Origin: Silene latifolia
Lineage: Eukaryota; Streptophyta; Magnoliopsida; Caryophyllales; Caryophyllaceae
DNA: 64,000 nucleotides
Reading direction: 5' to 3'
NCBI RefSeq assembly: GCF_048544455.1
Contig: NC_133526.1
Location: forward strand, 6,216,001 to 6,280,000
Shown: in pieces, positions 12,701 to 24,600 of the stretch
How positions within the stretch are numbered: the stretch's first letter is position 1
Layout of the letters: the number at the start of each line of letters is the position of its first letter
Notes under the pieces: generated by a model
What the model saw: the letters and a program-made list of their open reading frames with translations, nothing else
Databases searched by the model: none
What the model was told of the DNA's origin: nothing
Position numbers and translations under genes: made by a program

Positions 12701-15700
12701 TTTTCGTAATAGCTTGTATCCATTTCAGAGTTTTTCAAATTGATGAATGAGGTTGAGAATGAAGACCTTGTATTTACTCTTGAAACTATCGTTGACAAGT
12801 TCGGAGAGGAAATGGCCCCTTATGCTTTTGGATTATGTCAAAATTTGGTAATGTTTAATATTAACCTTTGACAGTTTATGCACTGAAAACAGTCATTTTT
12901 CTGAGCACTGTTCGTTTGATCAGGCTGCGGCATTCTGGAAATGTATGAGCACTGCTGAAGCTGATGAAGATGGTGATGATCCTGGTGGTGCATTGGCGGC
13001 AGTTGGCTGTTTGCGTGCTATTAGCACAATTCTCGAATCAGTTAGCAGCCTTCCTCATCTCTTTGGCCAAATTGAGCCTACCCTTCTTCCTATAATGCGT
13101 AGGATGTTAACTACTGATGGCCAAGGTGTGTTTTCTTGTCGGCTTTAATTCTTCTCTTAACTTTCTTGTTGAGCAATCTTTGTCTAACTGTTGATACCAT
13201 AAAGATGGAAAGTTAGAATGAAACATTCTGAAAAAAGGAAGATGAGAATTCTAGATGATCGGGACTCAGGTGATATTGATGACCCAAATTCTAAGGGTCA
13301 AGTTCGTGGGAACCTCCTGAATGGCATTGTTGACATGGTTTATCTCAAATAACTAATGAAATAGGGATTTGTTATACAAAGTTTAAAAATGGATCTTTGT
13401 AATAGTTTAGTTTTGAAAAAGGAAATATAATGTTACTTGCATATGCATCAAACAGTGACGATCATACAGTAAATACCCTCCGTCTTGTTAGTTTGATTAT
13501 GTGCTTTGGTAATTAAGGTTAGTGATCCGAGTTATTGAGCTTTTATTAACATGTTGCTTACTACTGCTGTATGGTTTATAGAGATATTTGAAGAAGTTTT
13601 GGAGATTGTGTCTTACATGACATTCTTCTCTCCAACAATTTCGGTGGAGATGTGGAGTCTCTGGCCATTGATGACGGAGGCTCTGTCAGACTGGGCTATT
13701 GACTTCTTTCCAAGTAAGTGGCACTCTCATCCAGTTGTAATCAATCGATAGTAACTGGAATCTGGAGAACTCTATGATTACACACGTTTTACATGTCATT
13801 GTCAATGTGATTGTATTACCTTTATGAACCTGATTTTCTTTTGAACTAAATGAGGATGGAGGCTGATTGGCATACAATTGATGTGGTTTTATATGCTAGA
13901 AACATTTTCGGAATTTCTGTATTCTGACAATGTTTAGCACAAGTTTACATTTGTTTTGCTACTGGCTGATTAAGGAGTTTTACCAGGGTCATGTGATTCG
14001 CAGTATGTGACTAGTTATTTTTGCACCAGTTGATTCTTTTATTAGTGGGGAATATTCGAGTCAGGATGGTTTACATTAATATACATGTGTTGCTGTAATG
14101 AAGTAGCCTGTAGATCCAACATAGCTTCTATCTGTTTTTGGATTAGCTTTCGGTATCAGTGCCAACGTCGCCTGAAATAGCACCCTTTCTCGCTTGTCAC
14201 CTTAAAAAGGGAAATGTGGAATTTCATACTAGTGATTACAATGAAAGGATACGGTGTTTATTCTAGCCTGTCAGTGTATCCTGAAAAGATCTTGGGGGTA
14301 GGGAAAGCCGAAGAGGTCATTTCAGATGTGAGAAATTAGCCAGCAAATCGCAAGATTTAATATGTCTTGCTGAATGCTGATTACAATGAAAGGATACGGT
14401 GTTTATTCTAGTTCCATAAGCCTAGTGAGGATGCAGGCCATGTTTAAAAGTGGCGTCTGAACCCTCGGGACAGCTGGTGGTGGTCTTTATCTGCCTTATG
14501 CTATCTAAGAGTGTTGTTTCATTGTGAAACTTAGTCTTGTTATCTGCCGCATGCTATCTAAGAGTGTTGTTTCGTTGTGAAACTTAGTCTTGTTAATTGA
14601 TGCTGTAATATTTGATGCAGATATTTTGGTACCCTTGGATAACTATATATCTCGAGGTACTGATCGTTTCTTGACATGCAAAGATCCTGATTACCAACAA
14701 AGTTTGTGGAATATGATATCTTCTGTAAGTTTTACTTTTTACATCTTATTTATTGTTTTCACTCGTCTTGTCAAGTGACAAATAATGATATTAGTAATTT
14801 GTATTTTCTTATAAAATATTTTTAATGTTAAGTTTGTGATGCTTCCGCTAAAGCTTATTTTATTATTTGCTAACAGATACTGAGTGATCAGAATCTTGAG
14901 GACGGTGATATCGAGCCTGCTCCGAAGCTTATAGAAGTAGTGTTCCAAAATTGCCGGGGTCAGGTTGATCATTGGGTTGAGCCATACTTGAGAATCACTA
15001 TCGAGCGTTTGCGTAGAACTGAGAAACCTTATCTGAAATGTCTTTTTATCCAAGTGGTATGTGTGAAATTCTTTTTTACTAGCATATTTTTTAAAGAAGC
15101 ATATGTCACACTAAATTTATTGCACTTTTATTGTGAATTAGTAACCATCATATGCAATTCTGTGTACGATTTTAATATGGGTCATTAGGAAACACACTCT
15201 TAATTTTCAACACATGTTAAATGTTGAGTACAACAAACCCCATTACCTCGTCATTTGCACGAGCATTTACGGCATTTGGGGGATGTTGTATGTAGTGCGC
15301 TAAAAGCAATATGGTTCTTTCTATGTTATTCAGTCTTGTTCATTTGTTTAGATATCTCACATTATGTTGAGTGCTGCTAAGGAGTCAAGGACTATTCTGC
15401 GGCAGTCACGCAGTTAAATTTTTTGAACTCTCCTATATAGTTTTCTCATAATTTTGCTTGGGACGTCTAGACCACTCTAGTCTAGAGACAACCGTTTTTG
15501 ACTGTGGCTTTGAGACTGTTTTTTAAGGTTGCAGGGAGTCCTCCAGCGTTCTTATGCTGATTTCATTTATTTTGTCCACAATTTTAAGTGCCGTTGTTTT
15601 TTTTTGTCGTTTCTGAATATCATTATGTCGTTTGTACAGATTGCTAATGCTCTTTATTACAACCCAAGTTTTACATTGGGTGTACTGCACAAGCTTGGTG

Positions 15701-17397
15701 TCTCGGCAGAGATCTTTAACCTTTGGTTCCAAATGATACAGCAAGTAAAGCGTAACGGAAGCCGGGCGAACTTTAAAAGGTGATATATTTGTTCAATCCA
15801 TTGTACTCTGCTGTTTGTTTTGCGGAGGCAATTACGTGTTATATTGGGTATCTATGTCCTGTGAATTTAGATTCTGTTAGTCTCTTCAGTAATATATCCT
15901 TTTTTGCTTTTCAGGGAGCATGACAAAAAGGTTTGCTGCTTGGGGTTGACTTCGCTTTTATCTCTCCCTGCTGAGCAACTACCGGTAGAAGCTCTTGGCC
16001 GTGTTTTTAGGCTCACCCTAGAGCTACTTGTTGCTTACAAGGACCAATTGGCAGGTTTGTATACTCTTCTCTCGTGCTTTTCTCGAGTATGTTGAATGAA
16101 GGAATAGTTATTATAGTTATTCTTTAGCAGTGCATTATAGTTAAGTTAATTTATATGACAGAAGCTGCTAAAGAGAATGAAGCAGAAGATTTAGATGACA
16201 TGGATGGATTCCAGTCTGACGATGAGGATGAGGAGGACGGTTCAGACAAAGAAATGGGAGTTGATGATGATGATGATGAAGGGGATGGTGCTGATAGCAA
16301 ACATCTAAGTCGTTTGGCTGCACAGGTGAACTCTACTCTTGAGCTATATTACTCAAACTTGTATTCTCATCCAAGTGCCATACTCGGCTATTTTTGAGAA
16401 AAACTCTCAAGGGTTTCGTCTACAATTAATTTAGGATACAGACATACAAGGTAATATAAAATGTCCAAATAACCCTTTGTTTGGATGACCAGTTTTGGAT
16501 GTTAGCAATTTGCTTATCTGGATATCCACTGGAGGGATTTATTCTCTCGTTTTCAAGGCAAACTCCATGACCAATCTCCCTCCTTCTCCATCTCCATCCT
16601 ATTATTGTATCCAAACAAAACCTTAAAAGCTGGTATTTAGGCTAAAGCTTTTAGAGTTTTAGGCCAACTAATGAGGATTGCTTGTATTCTGTTCTGCATT
16701 TCTATCCCAGGGCTCAATGTATGAACTGACAATAAATCTGTGTTCAGGCTAAAGCTTTCAGGCCAACTGATGACGATGAGGATGATTCCGATGATGACTA
16801 CAGTGACGATGAAGACTTGCAGTCTCCAATTGATGAAGTTGACCCTTTCATACTGTTTGTTGATACAATCAAAGGTAAGGAGACATGGCACCTTTTCAAG
16901 CCCATGTATCTTTGTATTCACGAATACAAGCAATATAGTTATAGACGGGCTAAATATCCACCCACTTTAAGCATAAGACAAGCAACATGTTGCTTGGTGG
17001 GGCCCAAAAATGTCACCATTTTAAGCATATTTGACCTGTTTTTCACTTTAGACGGATATATCCGTCTATAGTGCGATTAATTGTTTCTCTATTATAGTTG
17101 ACATGGCAACACTACTAGATTTCACCATATGAGCCTCTTTCATGGATGCTAGCTCATACAGTATTATTATATATTCGTCTTACACAAAACGTAAGGTTAT
17201 GTTGTGTTTTCTAAAATTCCTGTTTAATATTTGCAGTTATGCAAGCTTCAGATCCACCGAGGTTTCAAAATTTGACTCAAACCCTTGAATTCCAATATCA
17301 AGCACTCGCTAATGGAGTTGCCCAGCATGCTGACCAGAGACGAGTAGAGATCGAGAAGGAGAAACTCGCGAAAGCAGCTGTTGTGCCTGCTTCCTAG
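6729..17397 (+). CDS. SAD2: Importin-beta family nuclear transport receptor, SAD2 / importin-7/8 type (22 exons)
   Basis: Exons: 6729-6818, 7762-7897, 8005-8092, 8293-8442, 10176-10338, 10579-10763, 10885-11058, 11204-11349, 11439-11562, 11664-11844, 12354-12513, 12604-12645, 12729-12847, 12924-13125, 13582-13713, 14621-14724, 14877-15056, 15640-15779, 15915-16054, 16162-16325, 16748-16874, 17237-17397. They total 3108 nt (1035 aa) with all GT-AG introns and continuous phase; Arabidopsis SAD2 is about 1040 aa. The N-terminus [20 protein letters not shown] and the [19 protein letters not shown] segment mark the importin-beta N-terminal domain (Ran binding), followed by HEAT-like repeats. Residues about 886-975 are a strongly acidic loop. 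Family members carry cargo through nuclear pores and release it on RanGTP binding; in Arabidopsis SAD2 affects ABA responses, trichomes and microRNA activity. The ATG opens the conserved start and follows an in-leader telo-box palindrome. No defect was seen. Confidence 0.95.
8107..8196. mobile_element. Short Stowaway-like MITE in importin intron 3
   Basis: CTCCATCCCAATCATTT at the left is mirrored by AAATGATTGGGATGGATGGAG at the right, giving a 90 bp near-palindrome. It lies wholly inside intron 3, starting 14 nt after the 5' splice site and ending 96 nt before the 3' site. No clear TA duplication flanks it. Confidence 0.6.
8750..9180. repeat. Island of less AT-rich sequence in importin intron 4, probable transposon relic
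   Basis: This part of the 1.7 kb intron 4 is clearly less AT-rich than its surroundings and reads like worn coding DNA, but neither strand gives a protein I recognise. Its composition suggests a fragment of an old mobile element. No ends or target duplication were found. Confidence 0.3.
9770..9965. mobile_element. Stowaway-type MITE in importin intron 4
   Basis: The left end CTCTCTCCTATTCATAG is mirrored by ATGAATAGGAGGGAG at the right end. TA dinucleotides directly flank both ends (9768-9769 and 9966-9967). It is about 196 bp, non-coding, and inside an intron. Confidence 0.75.
14487..14600. repeat. Short tandem duplication in importin intron 15
   Basis: A unit of about 58 bp containing ATGCTATCTAAGAGTGTTG and GAAACTTAGTCTTGTTA occurs twice in direct tandem with few differences, 20-130 bp before exon 16. 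Slightly upstream, a 33 bp segment with GAAAGGATACGG is also present twice (about 14234-14266 and 14380-14412). Both look like local slippage duplications and do not touch the splice sites. Confidence 0.7.
16472..16624. mobile_element. Possible Harbinger-like MITE in importin intron 20
   Basis: CCTTTGTTTGGAT at the left is mirrored by ATCCAAACAAAACC at the right, about 150 bp apart. Ends containing TTTGTTTGG are frequent among plant PIF/Harbinger MITEs. The flanking trinucleotides (TAA and TTA) do not match directly, so the target duplication is unproven. Confidence 0.4.
16940..17070. mobile_element. MITE with TATAGACGG ends in importin intron 21
   Basis: TATAGACGG at 16940-16948 is mirrored by CCGTCTATA at 17062-17070, enclosing about 130 bp with TTTAAGCATA twice. 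It lies within intron 21 and belongs with, or near, the GACGG-ended repeats found elsewhere in this window. Confidence 0.55.
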
Positions 17398-18676
17398 TGA
17401 TTTTATGAGCCTGGAAAACGGTAATTCAAAACAAGTGTCCAGTGTCAAACGTGTCGTGATAAAGTGAGTAAATTTCACAAGGGTCTTGGCCAAAGAGTGA
17501 TCCGGCTATATCTTCCCTACATTCACCCGAAAAAGAATTAAAACACTTGGAGGCGCTCGTGCAACAATTTGGGGTCGGATTCCTTGGAATGGCATACAAC
17601 CATTATCATTGTCTCCGTCATTTCTTGGGTTTTTTTCGATTTTGGGGGCATTTGTTCATCAATTTGTATGGTCTAAAGAGGGAAATTGGATTTTTGAGGG
17701 TGTATATTATTTTTTCTTTTTTATTTTTTTAAAGGGGGCGTCAAGTCGTCAACTGGGGGTTTTATGATTGCGTTCACAATTTTGTCTATCTCGGGTCTTT
17801 GACCCAATTTGGTCTGTTCCATTCCATACCATCATTGTTTCGGTCTACTATATTCTCCTCCATCTTTGGGAGGAAAGGGTTTCTTTCCAATTGCGTGGTG
17901 CAACAAATGGCGAGAACTTGGTTATTGATGTAAGACAAGTTATACATTTATGTCTTGAGGTTGGGTTTGAGATTTTGATATTTGTTTTGAACTCGTGTTA
18001 TGAATACTATTATACGGTATCATTTAATAATTGTCAGCTAAATAGCTGTCATTTCCGTAGTAATTCTCTTTTTGGAATTTGAATTACCAAACATATAATC
18101 CTACTAACAATTAAGATAAGAGGGGGTCTCACACTCTCACTGCACATGCTAATACAGTAATACGTAGAGGTACTAATATTAATCGTGACATTATAACTTG
18201 CAAGATATTTACTACTCTCTTTTTCTCAATTATTTATTTTAACATTTTTATATTCCATGTGAAAAGGTTTTTTAATATAAAGAAGTGATTGATATATAGG
18301 AAGATAGGATAAATGTCGAGGGTTTCTATTTATTGAATAAGCGTTCATTTCACTCCGTGATTTCTAACTCAAAAAGTTTGGAATGATGATATACCCATTT
18401 GATTTCTTCTTGTATTCAGAAGGAGATTGTTCCAACTTCCACATTTGTGATCAATGCCAAAATAAATGTGATTTTGTGATCAATGCCAAAATAAATGTGA
18501 TTTTATTTACTGTTTCTAGACGTACTACATTTTTTTTCTTCTTAATTTCCTTCAAATTTCATTATTCCTTCAATTTCCTCTAGTGGAACATCATATCAGT
18601 ATCCATCCGCAAATGGAATCATTCAATTGAAAAGGATCCTAATTGAACAAGGAGATGCTATTTACTCAACAATTGG
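17398..18676. other. Importin 3' UTR and downstream spacer
   Basis: The first few hundred bases after the importin stop are the likely 3' UTR; T-rich sequence near 17700-17740 is a possible 3' end region, but no strong polyadenylation signal stands out. At 18445-18503 a 29 bp unit with TGATCAATGCC is repeated twice in tandem. No further gene is visible. Confidence 0.4.
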
Positions 18677-18860
18677 TCTCCCTTGTGACGGGTCACCATT
18701 TGTGGCGGATATTTTGTGAGTTAAAATGGTAACAAAATGGGTTAGTGGAGAAAGGGGACCACATGAATAGTGTTGCAGAGAGAGAAAAAGTGGGATACTT
18801 TGTGAGGTAAAATGGTATCCGTCACTCCAGAGTGACGGATATGTGCCGTCACAAATGAGA
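18677..18860. mobile_element. MITE of the recurrent TCTCxxTTGTGACGG family
   Basis: TCTCCCTTGTGACGG at the left is mirrored by CCGTCACAAATGAGA at the right. Inner sequences around AAATGGTA are also repeated as inverted copies. It is about 184 bp and non-coding. Related ends occur near 5850, 35190 and 47850. Confidence 0.6.
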
Positions 18861-19088
18861 TTTTGTGTTTACTCAATCGATATTAAAATATCATATAAAT
18901 TCTATTTGTATTATACATTTAAATTGTCACTCTTTAAAAATCTACCTAATATAAAAGTTGGTTTTTAAAACTCTCTTATTGGTCCCCATATTTTAAGAGC
19001 AACAAAATTCAGAATTAAGCCCACGTTCTCTTGGGCATTTATTTACCCCTTTGATTGTGTGCATTGTGCCATGACATAATAAAACCAA

Positions 19089-19119
19089 CTAGTTTTAAAC
19101 CCGTGCAAAATTGCTCGGG
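19089..19119 (-). mobile_element. Second Helitron-like 3' end, reverse orientation
   Basis: Read on the minus strand, a hairpin with arms CCCGAGC and GCACGGG (one mismatch) is followed by a short AT-rich spacer and CTAG, then T. This is a Helitron 3' terminus belonging to an element that would extend rightward. Its 5' end was not found, and it may have been lost. Confidence 0.45.
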
Positions 19120-20093
19120 TTTGTATTTAGGACGGTATGAATGTTTTTTGATGAATATTTTATTTTTACATTTCTATTGTAATTATCTAATAGTTCTATA
19201 TCAGTGATCTACATGTTTAATGTAGATCAGTGATCTAACTGGAAATGAACATTCTCCACGTAAATAGGATGCGTTAAAACCACAACTACCGGGTGAATGT
19301 TCATTTTCGGTTACAGACGGATTAACATCAGTAAAAGTTTCACCATATTCGGCACATAGATCTCTCACTAAGCGCTCAACAACATGTACTATCTAGTTTT
19401 AAAAATTATTTAAGTTATTTAATTTATTCGCATTGTTTGTAATAATTAATTTCATTAATTTATGTAATATATTCTCATTATATGTAATTCATTCCCGTAA
19501 TTAAATATAATTTATTCTCGTAATTATGTAATTTTATTATTAATTATGTAATTCATTCCGATTATATGTAATTAATTTCATTTATTCCGATTATATGCAA
19601 TTAATTTCATTTATTCCGATTGTATGTAATTATTTCATAATTTTTTTTAAGACGAAAATTATCGCATGGTTGTATTGGCAACAATTTGAAGAAATAAATT
19701 CTGTTCATACCAACGGGACCCACCATAACCTGAATTTCCAAAAAAAAAAAAAAAATTGTGCAAATGACGTGGTACATTCTCCATTCAGTATTGTCTTCTG
19801 AATTAATAAAGATAAGATTATCAAGAACCATACATTATATATTACATTATAATTATAATACAATATAAAAAAATTACAAAAATTATATAGTTGTGCCTGG
19901 AAAAAGAATGACTATATAATCAATTAAAAACTAGAATCAGTAAAATAATTAAAAAGTAGATTACATGGAGATTATATTCTTAAGACAAATAATATAATCT
20001 TAAATTCTTAATATAATATTTACATACAAGTAGAGTGTTATTTGACCTGTTATATTTTTAAGACGGATATATATCTGTTTTCAGAAACAGTAA

Positions 20094-20262
20094 GGATCCT
20101 CTGTCCCACTTTTATGTCACATTGTGTGTGCCACTCCACTTACTTTTTGACACATCACTTGTTGCAAAATAAAATATTGCAATAATTATATTGATTTGTT
20201 GATGTGTTAGAAGGTGATTGGAGTGACACACACATTGGGACACCAAATGGGACAGAGGACCC
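20094..20262. mobile_element. Foldback/MITE with GGATCCTCTGTCCCA ends
   Basis: GGATCCTCTGTCCCA (20094-20108) is mirrored by TGGGACAGAGGACCC (20248-20262), and inner sequences such as GTGTGTGCCACTCC are mirrored too (GGAGTGACACACAC). It is a non-coding inverted repeat inside the Helitron candidate. A related copy sits at 63107-63253. Confidence 0.6.
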
Positions 20263-20890
20263 CCACTCTTTCAGAAAGACATATTGTTCTTCTTTTGTCG
20301 GTCAATTTAAAATCCGAAAAGATCTTATTTTTGCTTCACTTGATACGTCAAAAACTTTATATAACCTTTTTCGTAACTTTAAGTTGTCCATATTTTTTAA
20401 ACGATATGATATGGAATACAAATGTATTATCTCTAAGATCTGACATGCTTTCAAAGATTAAAAATTTGATCGAATTAATCGTAATTTATGAATTTAAATG
20501 TGCGTATTTGACTGAGTTCCTAAATTGCAATAGATTATTACTTCATATTTGATTATAATTTTTTGGCATTTTATTTTCGGTTTAGACGAATTTAACGAAA
20601 TTGTTTAATTTTCAATCCAACGCAATTCATATTATAATGGAATTTAAATTTAAATAGCCTCCCATATATGTGTAATCTTGATAAATGGGTATTTTTTTCA
20701 CTATATGTGAGTCCATACCAATTTACTTCCAAATTCCGCCACCACATGCTCATAAAAAGTAATATATCATAAATACTTAGCATAGTGAGTACCTTTTTAA
20801 ATTCTAAACAATTTAACTTCTGTATCCAATGATAGCGCCTCCTACTACGACAATATGAACCGTGCATTAAATGCACGGATTTAAAACTAG

Positions 20891-21659
20891 TTCTGAGTTA
20901 AAGCGCCTCTATATTACTCCATATTTATGTTTATTAATGAATGCTATGCCTATATGAGGCAAAATATTACTCCATAAGTAATTAATCGATCTTTTTACAG
21001 TTCGACAAAAAAAGGGAAGGCAAACATGTGACTAACATAAATTCCACAGCTGAAAACGTATAACAAGAACCCCTCCTTTTCACTATGATATTCTCTAATA
21101 AAGGTCAAATTTTCAAACTTTCGACCTTTTAATATTTTTGAAAATATTCAAGGATTGAATATGTCAATAACATATTTGGTGATAAAATGCTTTCTGAAAA
21201 TTATATTTTCAACCTCAAAGGTCAATCTGGACATCATAATGAAAAGGCAAGTGTGTTCCTCAGCGAACACTACTGCCAAAAAATGAACATCTACAATCTC
21301 GATCCACAGAGCAGTTGATGTAATGTTCAATACTTAAAATGTGCAGACAAAACTGTTGTGAATTTTGTTTAACAAGAATTAAATTATGAAGTATTTGCCA
21401 TCGAAATTTTCAAAACTTAGACTAACATATCTCGACAGAAGTATTTGGTGTATAAAGCTATTAAAATTGATATTATCACATATCAGCAATCACAAAATGG
21501 CAACTTTCCTCGATTCAGCTCAGCAAAAACAAATATGTTTAGATGGATAGGTCAACCAGAACGAACCTGCACGGAAGAGAAGGGTCAAATTACTGAAATA
21601 ATATTACAGTGTGTAGTTAGGCATAAAAGTAAATATCTAAAAAAAAAATTACCGGCACA
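20891..21659. other. Spacer between Helitron candidate and the 3' end of bystin
   Basis: AT-rich sequence with no recognised gene. The last few hundred bases should contain the bystin 3' UTR, since that gene runs leftward and ends at 21660. Confidence 0.5.
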
Positions 21660-24600
21660 TTAATCATCTTCTTCCATGGGCACTTCAGGAATGTCGAATC
21701 TGTCCTCTTCAATTGGTTTATTGAGAACAGATATAGGAGATGGTAATCATAGGTCAAGGAGATACCCCAATTAAATCAGAAGCATTCGATAGCAATACTA
21801 AGATGTGTCGTAACATTTGACTAAAAAAAGATTATTGTTTAATATGAAAAGATGATACATTAAAGCATATACGCTTTTCAACCCTAAAGAAGACACTACA
21901 GACACTGCGCAGCTCAAGTAGGCACGAGTAAATGGGTCATTAAGGTCTGATCACTACAGGTTTAAGTGGTTACAGACTTACAGGTCAATTTTAGTGAGCT
22001 CTTACGCATCGTATTAGGGTACGAGTCAACACTTACAGGTTAAGACATCTCTGGGACTTGGCTAAGGACGTTGCTTCAAATTGGACCTAGGTGTTTAAGC
22101 CCTAACTAGGGGCTGTTCTTTCTAGTCAGTGTCGCATCGGACCAGTTCACATCATATCTACCATTCTACCAAGGGACACACTTGAGACATACATTGTTAC
22201 CTTGTCAATCTGACCACTGATTTGCAATCTAATGGCTATGAATGAGAGTTCATTTGATCAAACAAAACTCGCCAGATTAAATATTAAAAGCATATGCAAC
22301 AAAATACTCCCTCCTAGTCTGAGTGTTGGTTCCCTTTTTTTTGGGCATCAAAATTAAGGAAATGAATTTGGACCACACGAAACGCTCTACCCCACATGAA
22401 ATTGAATTTGGACCACACAAAGCTTACCAATAAAGGAAAGGGGAACCAACACCCGACTAGCATAGAAATGGAAAGGGGAACCAACACTCACACTAGGAGA
22501 GTAGGAGGGAGTATTGCGCAAGAAATCCTGACTACATATTACGGTGAAGGATATTTATCAGCATGTTGTCCTCTTTTTCACCCCGAATGCGACTACCAGT
22601 AAACTCTCTTATGATATCAGGAGTAACCTGTGGAACAAGAAGAATGATAGAATGAACTACTGTACAGCCAATCAAGTAAAATTTCAACTTCTTGTTGCAA
22701 CAAAGAGAATGTTCTTGCCAGATAATGTCTTTGTATTTGCATTAGATTATGAAGGCGCTCTTTATCTTCCTTTAGCAGCTCGTGTTTGCACCTGTTAAAT
22801 AAGAAAATTTTCATTAATGGCCTCAATGTAGTTTAAAAACCACATAGCAAAGTTGGATCTGGCACCGAGTTGTTCATGGCAATTTGTCCAGTGGAAAATT
22901 TATATAGTTGCCATAAATTTGAAAAAAAAAATATGTAACAGATCATACAAAAGATAATTACAACAATTCAGAACACACTTGAAAATTCATAATGAGAGAC
23001 AGATCATAAAAATACATCACATTTGAAAAAAGAAACGATTTGACCAGGTTTGCACCCGAAGTACCAAATCAGACAATTTAACTCGAAAGACTCCTGATAC
23101 ACATGGAAATTGATAATTAGAGATTATAGTGACTATAAAAACATATAAGGGAACTTTCATGATTTTAACACTATGGCAAATTGGCAAGTCATACCATCAC
23201 ACTGTCATATCTTTGATCTTGCACAGCAGATAATTATTACATAATGGAAGGTAACAAGTTCAATCAGGCATCATGGGGCCATAATTACTGGAATATGAGA
23301 ATGGACTCTGATACCTAAAATGGAAGAATGATGTCTCCTGTTCAGATGTATGAAATGAAGTTGCGGTTTTTGAAGAACTCCACTTCAAACATAGAAAAAG
23401 GGGAGGAAAAGATAAGAAATTCACTAATTGCATAGAAAAACAAAGCAAAGAGTCAAAATCAGCCAAAGTAAGAGAAAAAAAAAATGATGTGCTACAATAG
23501 CGTATCATTGACAGAGAGCACAGCAAGGCAGTGGATGAAAGAGCACAAGTTAACACTAACCTTATAGCAAAAGCAAGAAGAGTCTGATGCCAAATTACAG
23601 GCATTGTCCTTGGATCTTCTAGGAATCTCATGAAATGAGCAACAAGAGCATCAATTACACGGTACGGCATACTATACTTCTTCTCAATGAGAATCTTTAT
23701 GATGTAGCTGTCAATTGAGAGTCCGAACCAAAATATGTTAGTATCAGCTAAAAAATACGTTATATCGACCATGTCAGTCATAAAATTTGGCATTAACAGC
23801 ACCACATTAGGATTGATGGCATGGGCGCATGGTGGCTAATCTATCTAATACTGTAACATTTAAGTGATATTTATCATTTATTAACTGGAAGTAATAACTA
23901 GTAATAAACAAAGAGCAAATAGCAGACTACTGTATCCAAATCTTAACCACTTTCAGACAGCTTCCAAGTTCCAACTATGCAATAGACATGGGAAAGAAAA
24001 TTTAATGGAACTAAAACGCAACTGGACATGACATTATGGAAGGTGATTTGTATGATACTTTACACAAAAAGCACATTAACCAACTGCGAGAAACACCCTC
24101 AATCCAAAATAAAGGATCATAATTACAATGCCATGAGAAAAACAAGATAACTTTACACTTCAGTTAATTTGGTTGTAAATTTTCATGAAGTCGCATAAAT
24201 TTCATGTAACATATGGTTAGAGAATAATAGATTATTGGTTTATAATTCAAACTTCACACATGTCACACAAGAACACAAAGAATATATCATAATGAGAAAA
24301 TCTCATTTGCGGCGAGTGAAAAGCTTATCTACATTCTATAGCTTAGCGGTATTTCCACGTTATGTGCACATAATAAGTTATATAATAAATATTATACAGC
24401 TCAATACACTTGTGTTTTGAGTGACTTATATAAATCTTCTACTGTGCATTAGACTTACGTTCTAAGTGAATCAGAATAAGAACAAACCATCTGCTAAATA
24501 CAGGATTCACACCTCCGACTAAAAAAAAACCAAAAACCTGATGAAGAATAGCAAATCTATACATAAAGACAAACAAACCACCGAGCAACAGCACAAACAC

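Larger units (their letters stand above)
18941..20890 (+). mobile_element. Candidate non-autonomous Helitron
   Basis: The left end starts TCTACCTAATATAAAAG directly after an A. The right end has a GC-rich hairpin (CCGTGC...GCACGG, 20860-20878), a short spacer and CTAG (20887-20890), followed by T. This matches the Helitron pattern of 5' TC, 3' hairpin plus CTRR, and insertion between A and T. There is no Rep/helicase coding, so it would be non-autonomous. A second, opposite hairpin-CTAG end lies inside, at 19089-19119, so the structure is composite. Confidence 0.5.

Noticed and set aside
22535-22550. CACC|GTAATATG as a conventional donor for bystin intron 10
   Set aside because: Using it adds residues absent from the family, and no AG acceptor gives the conserved C-terminus; the AT-AC pair fits fully.
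23260-23805. 181 aa minus-strand ORF as a separate gene
   Set aside because: Only its middle (23707-23561) is coding, as bystin exon 8; the rest is intron read-through.
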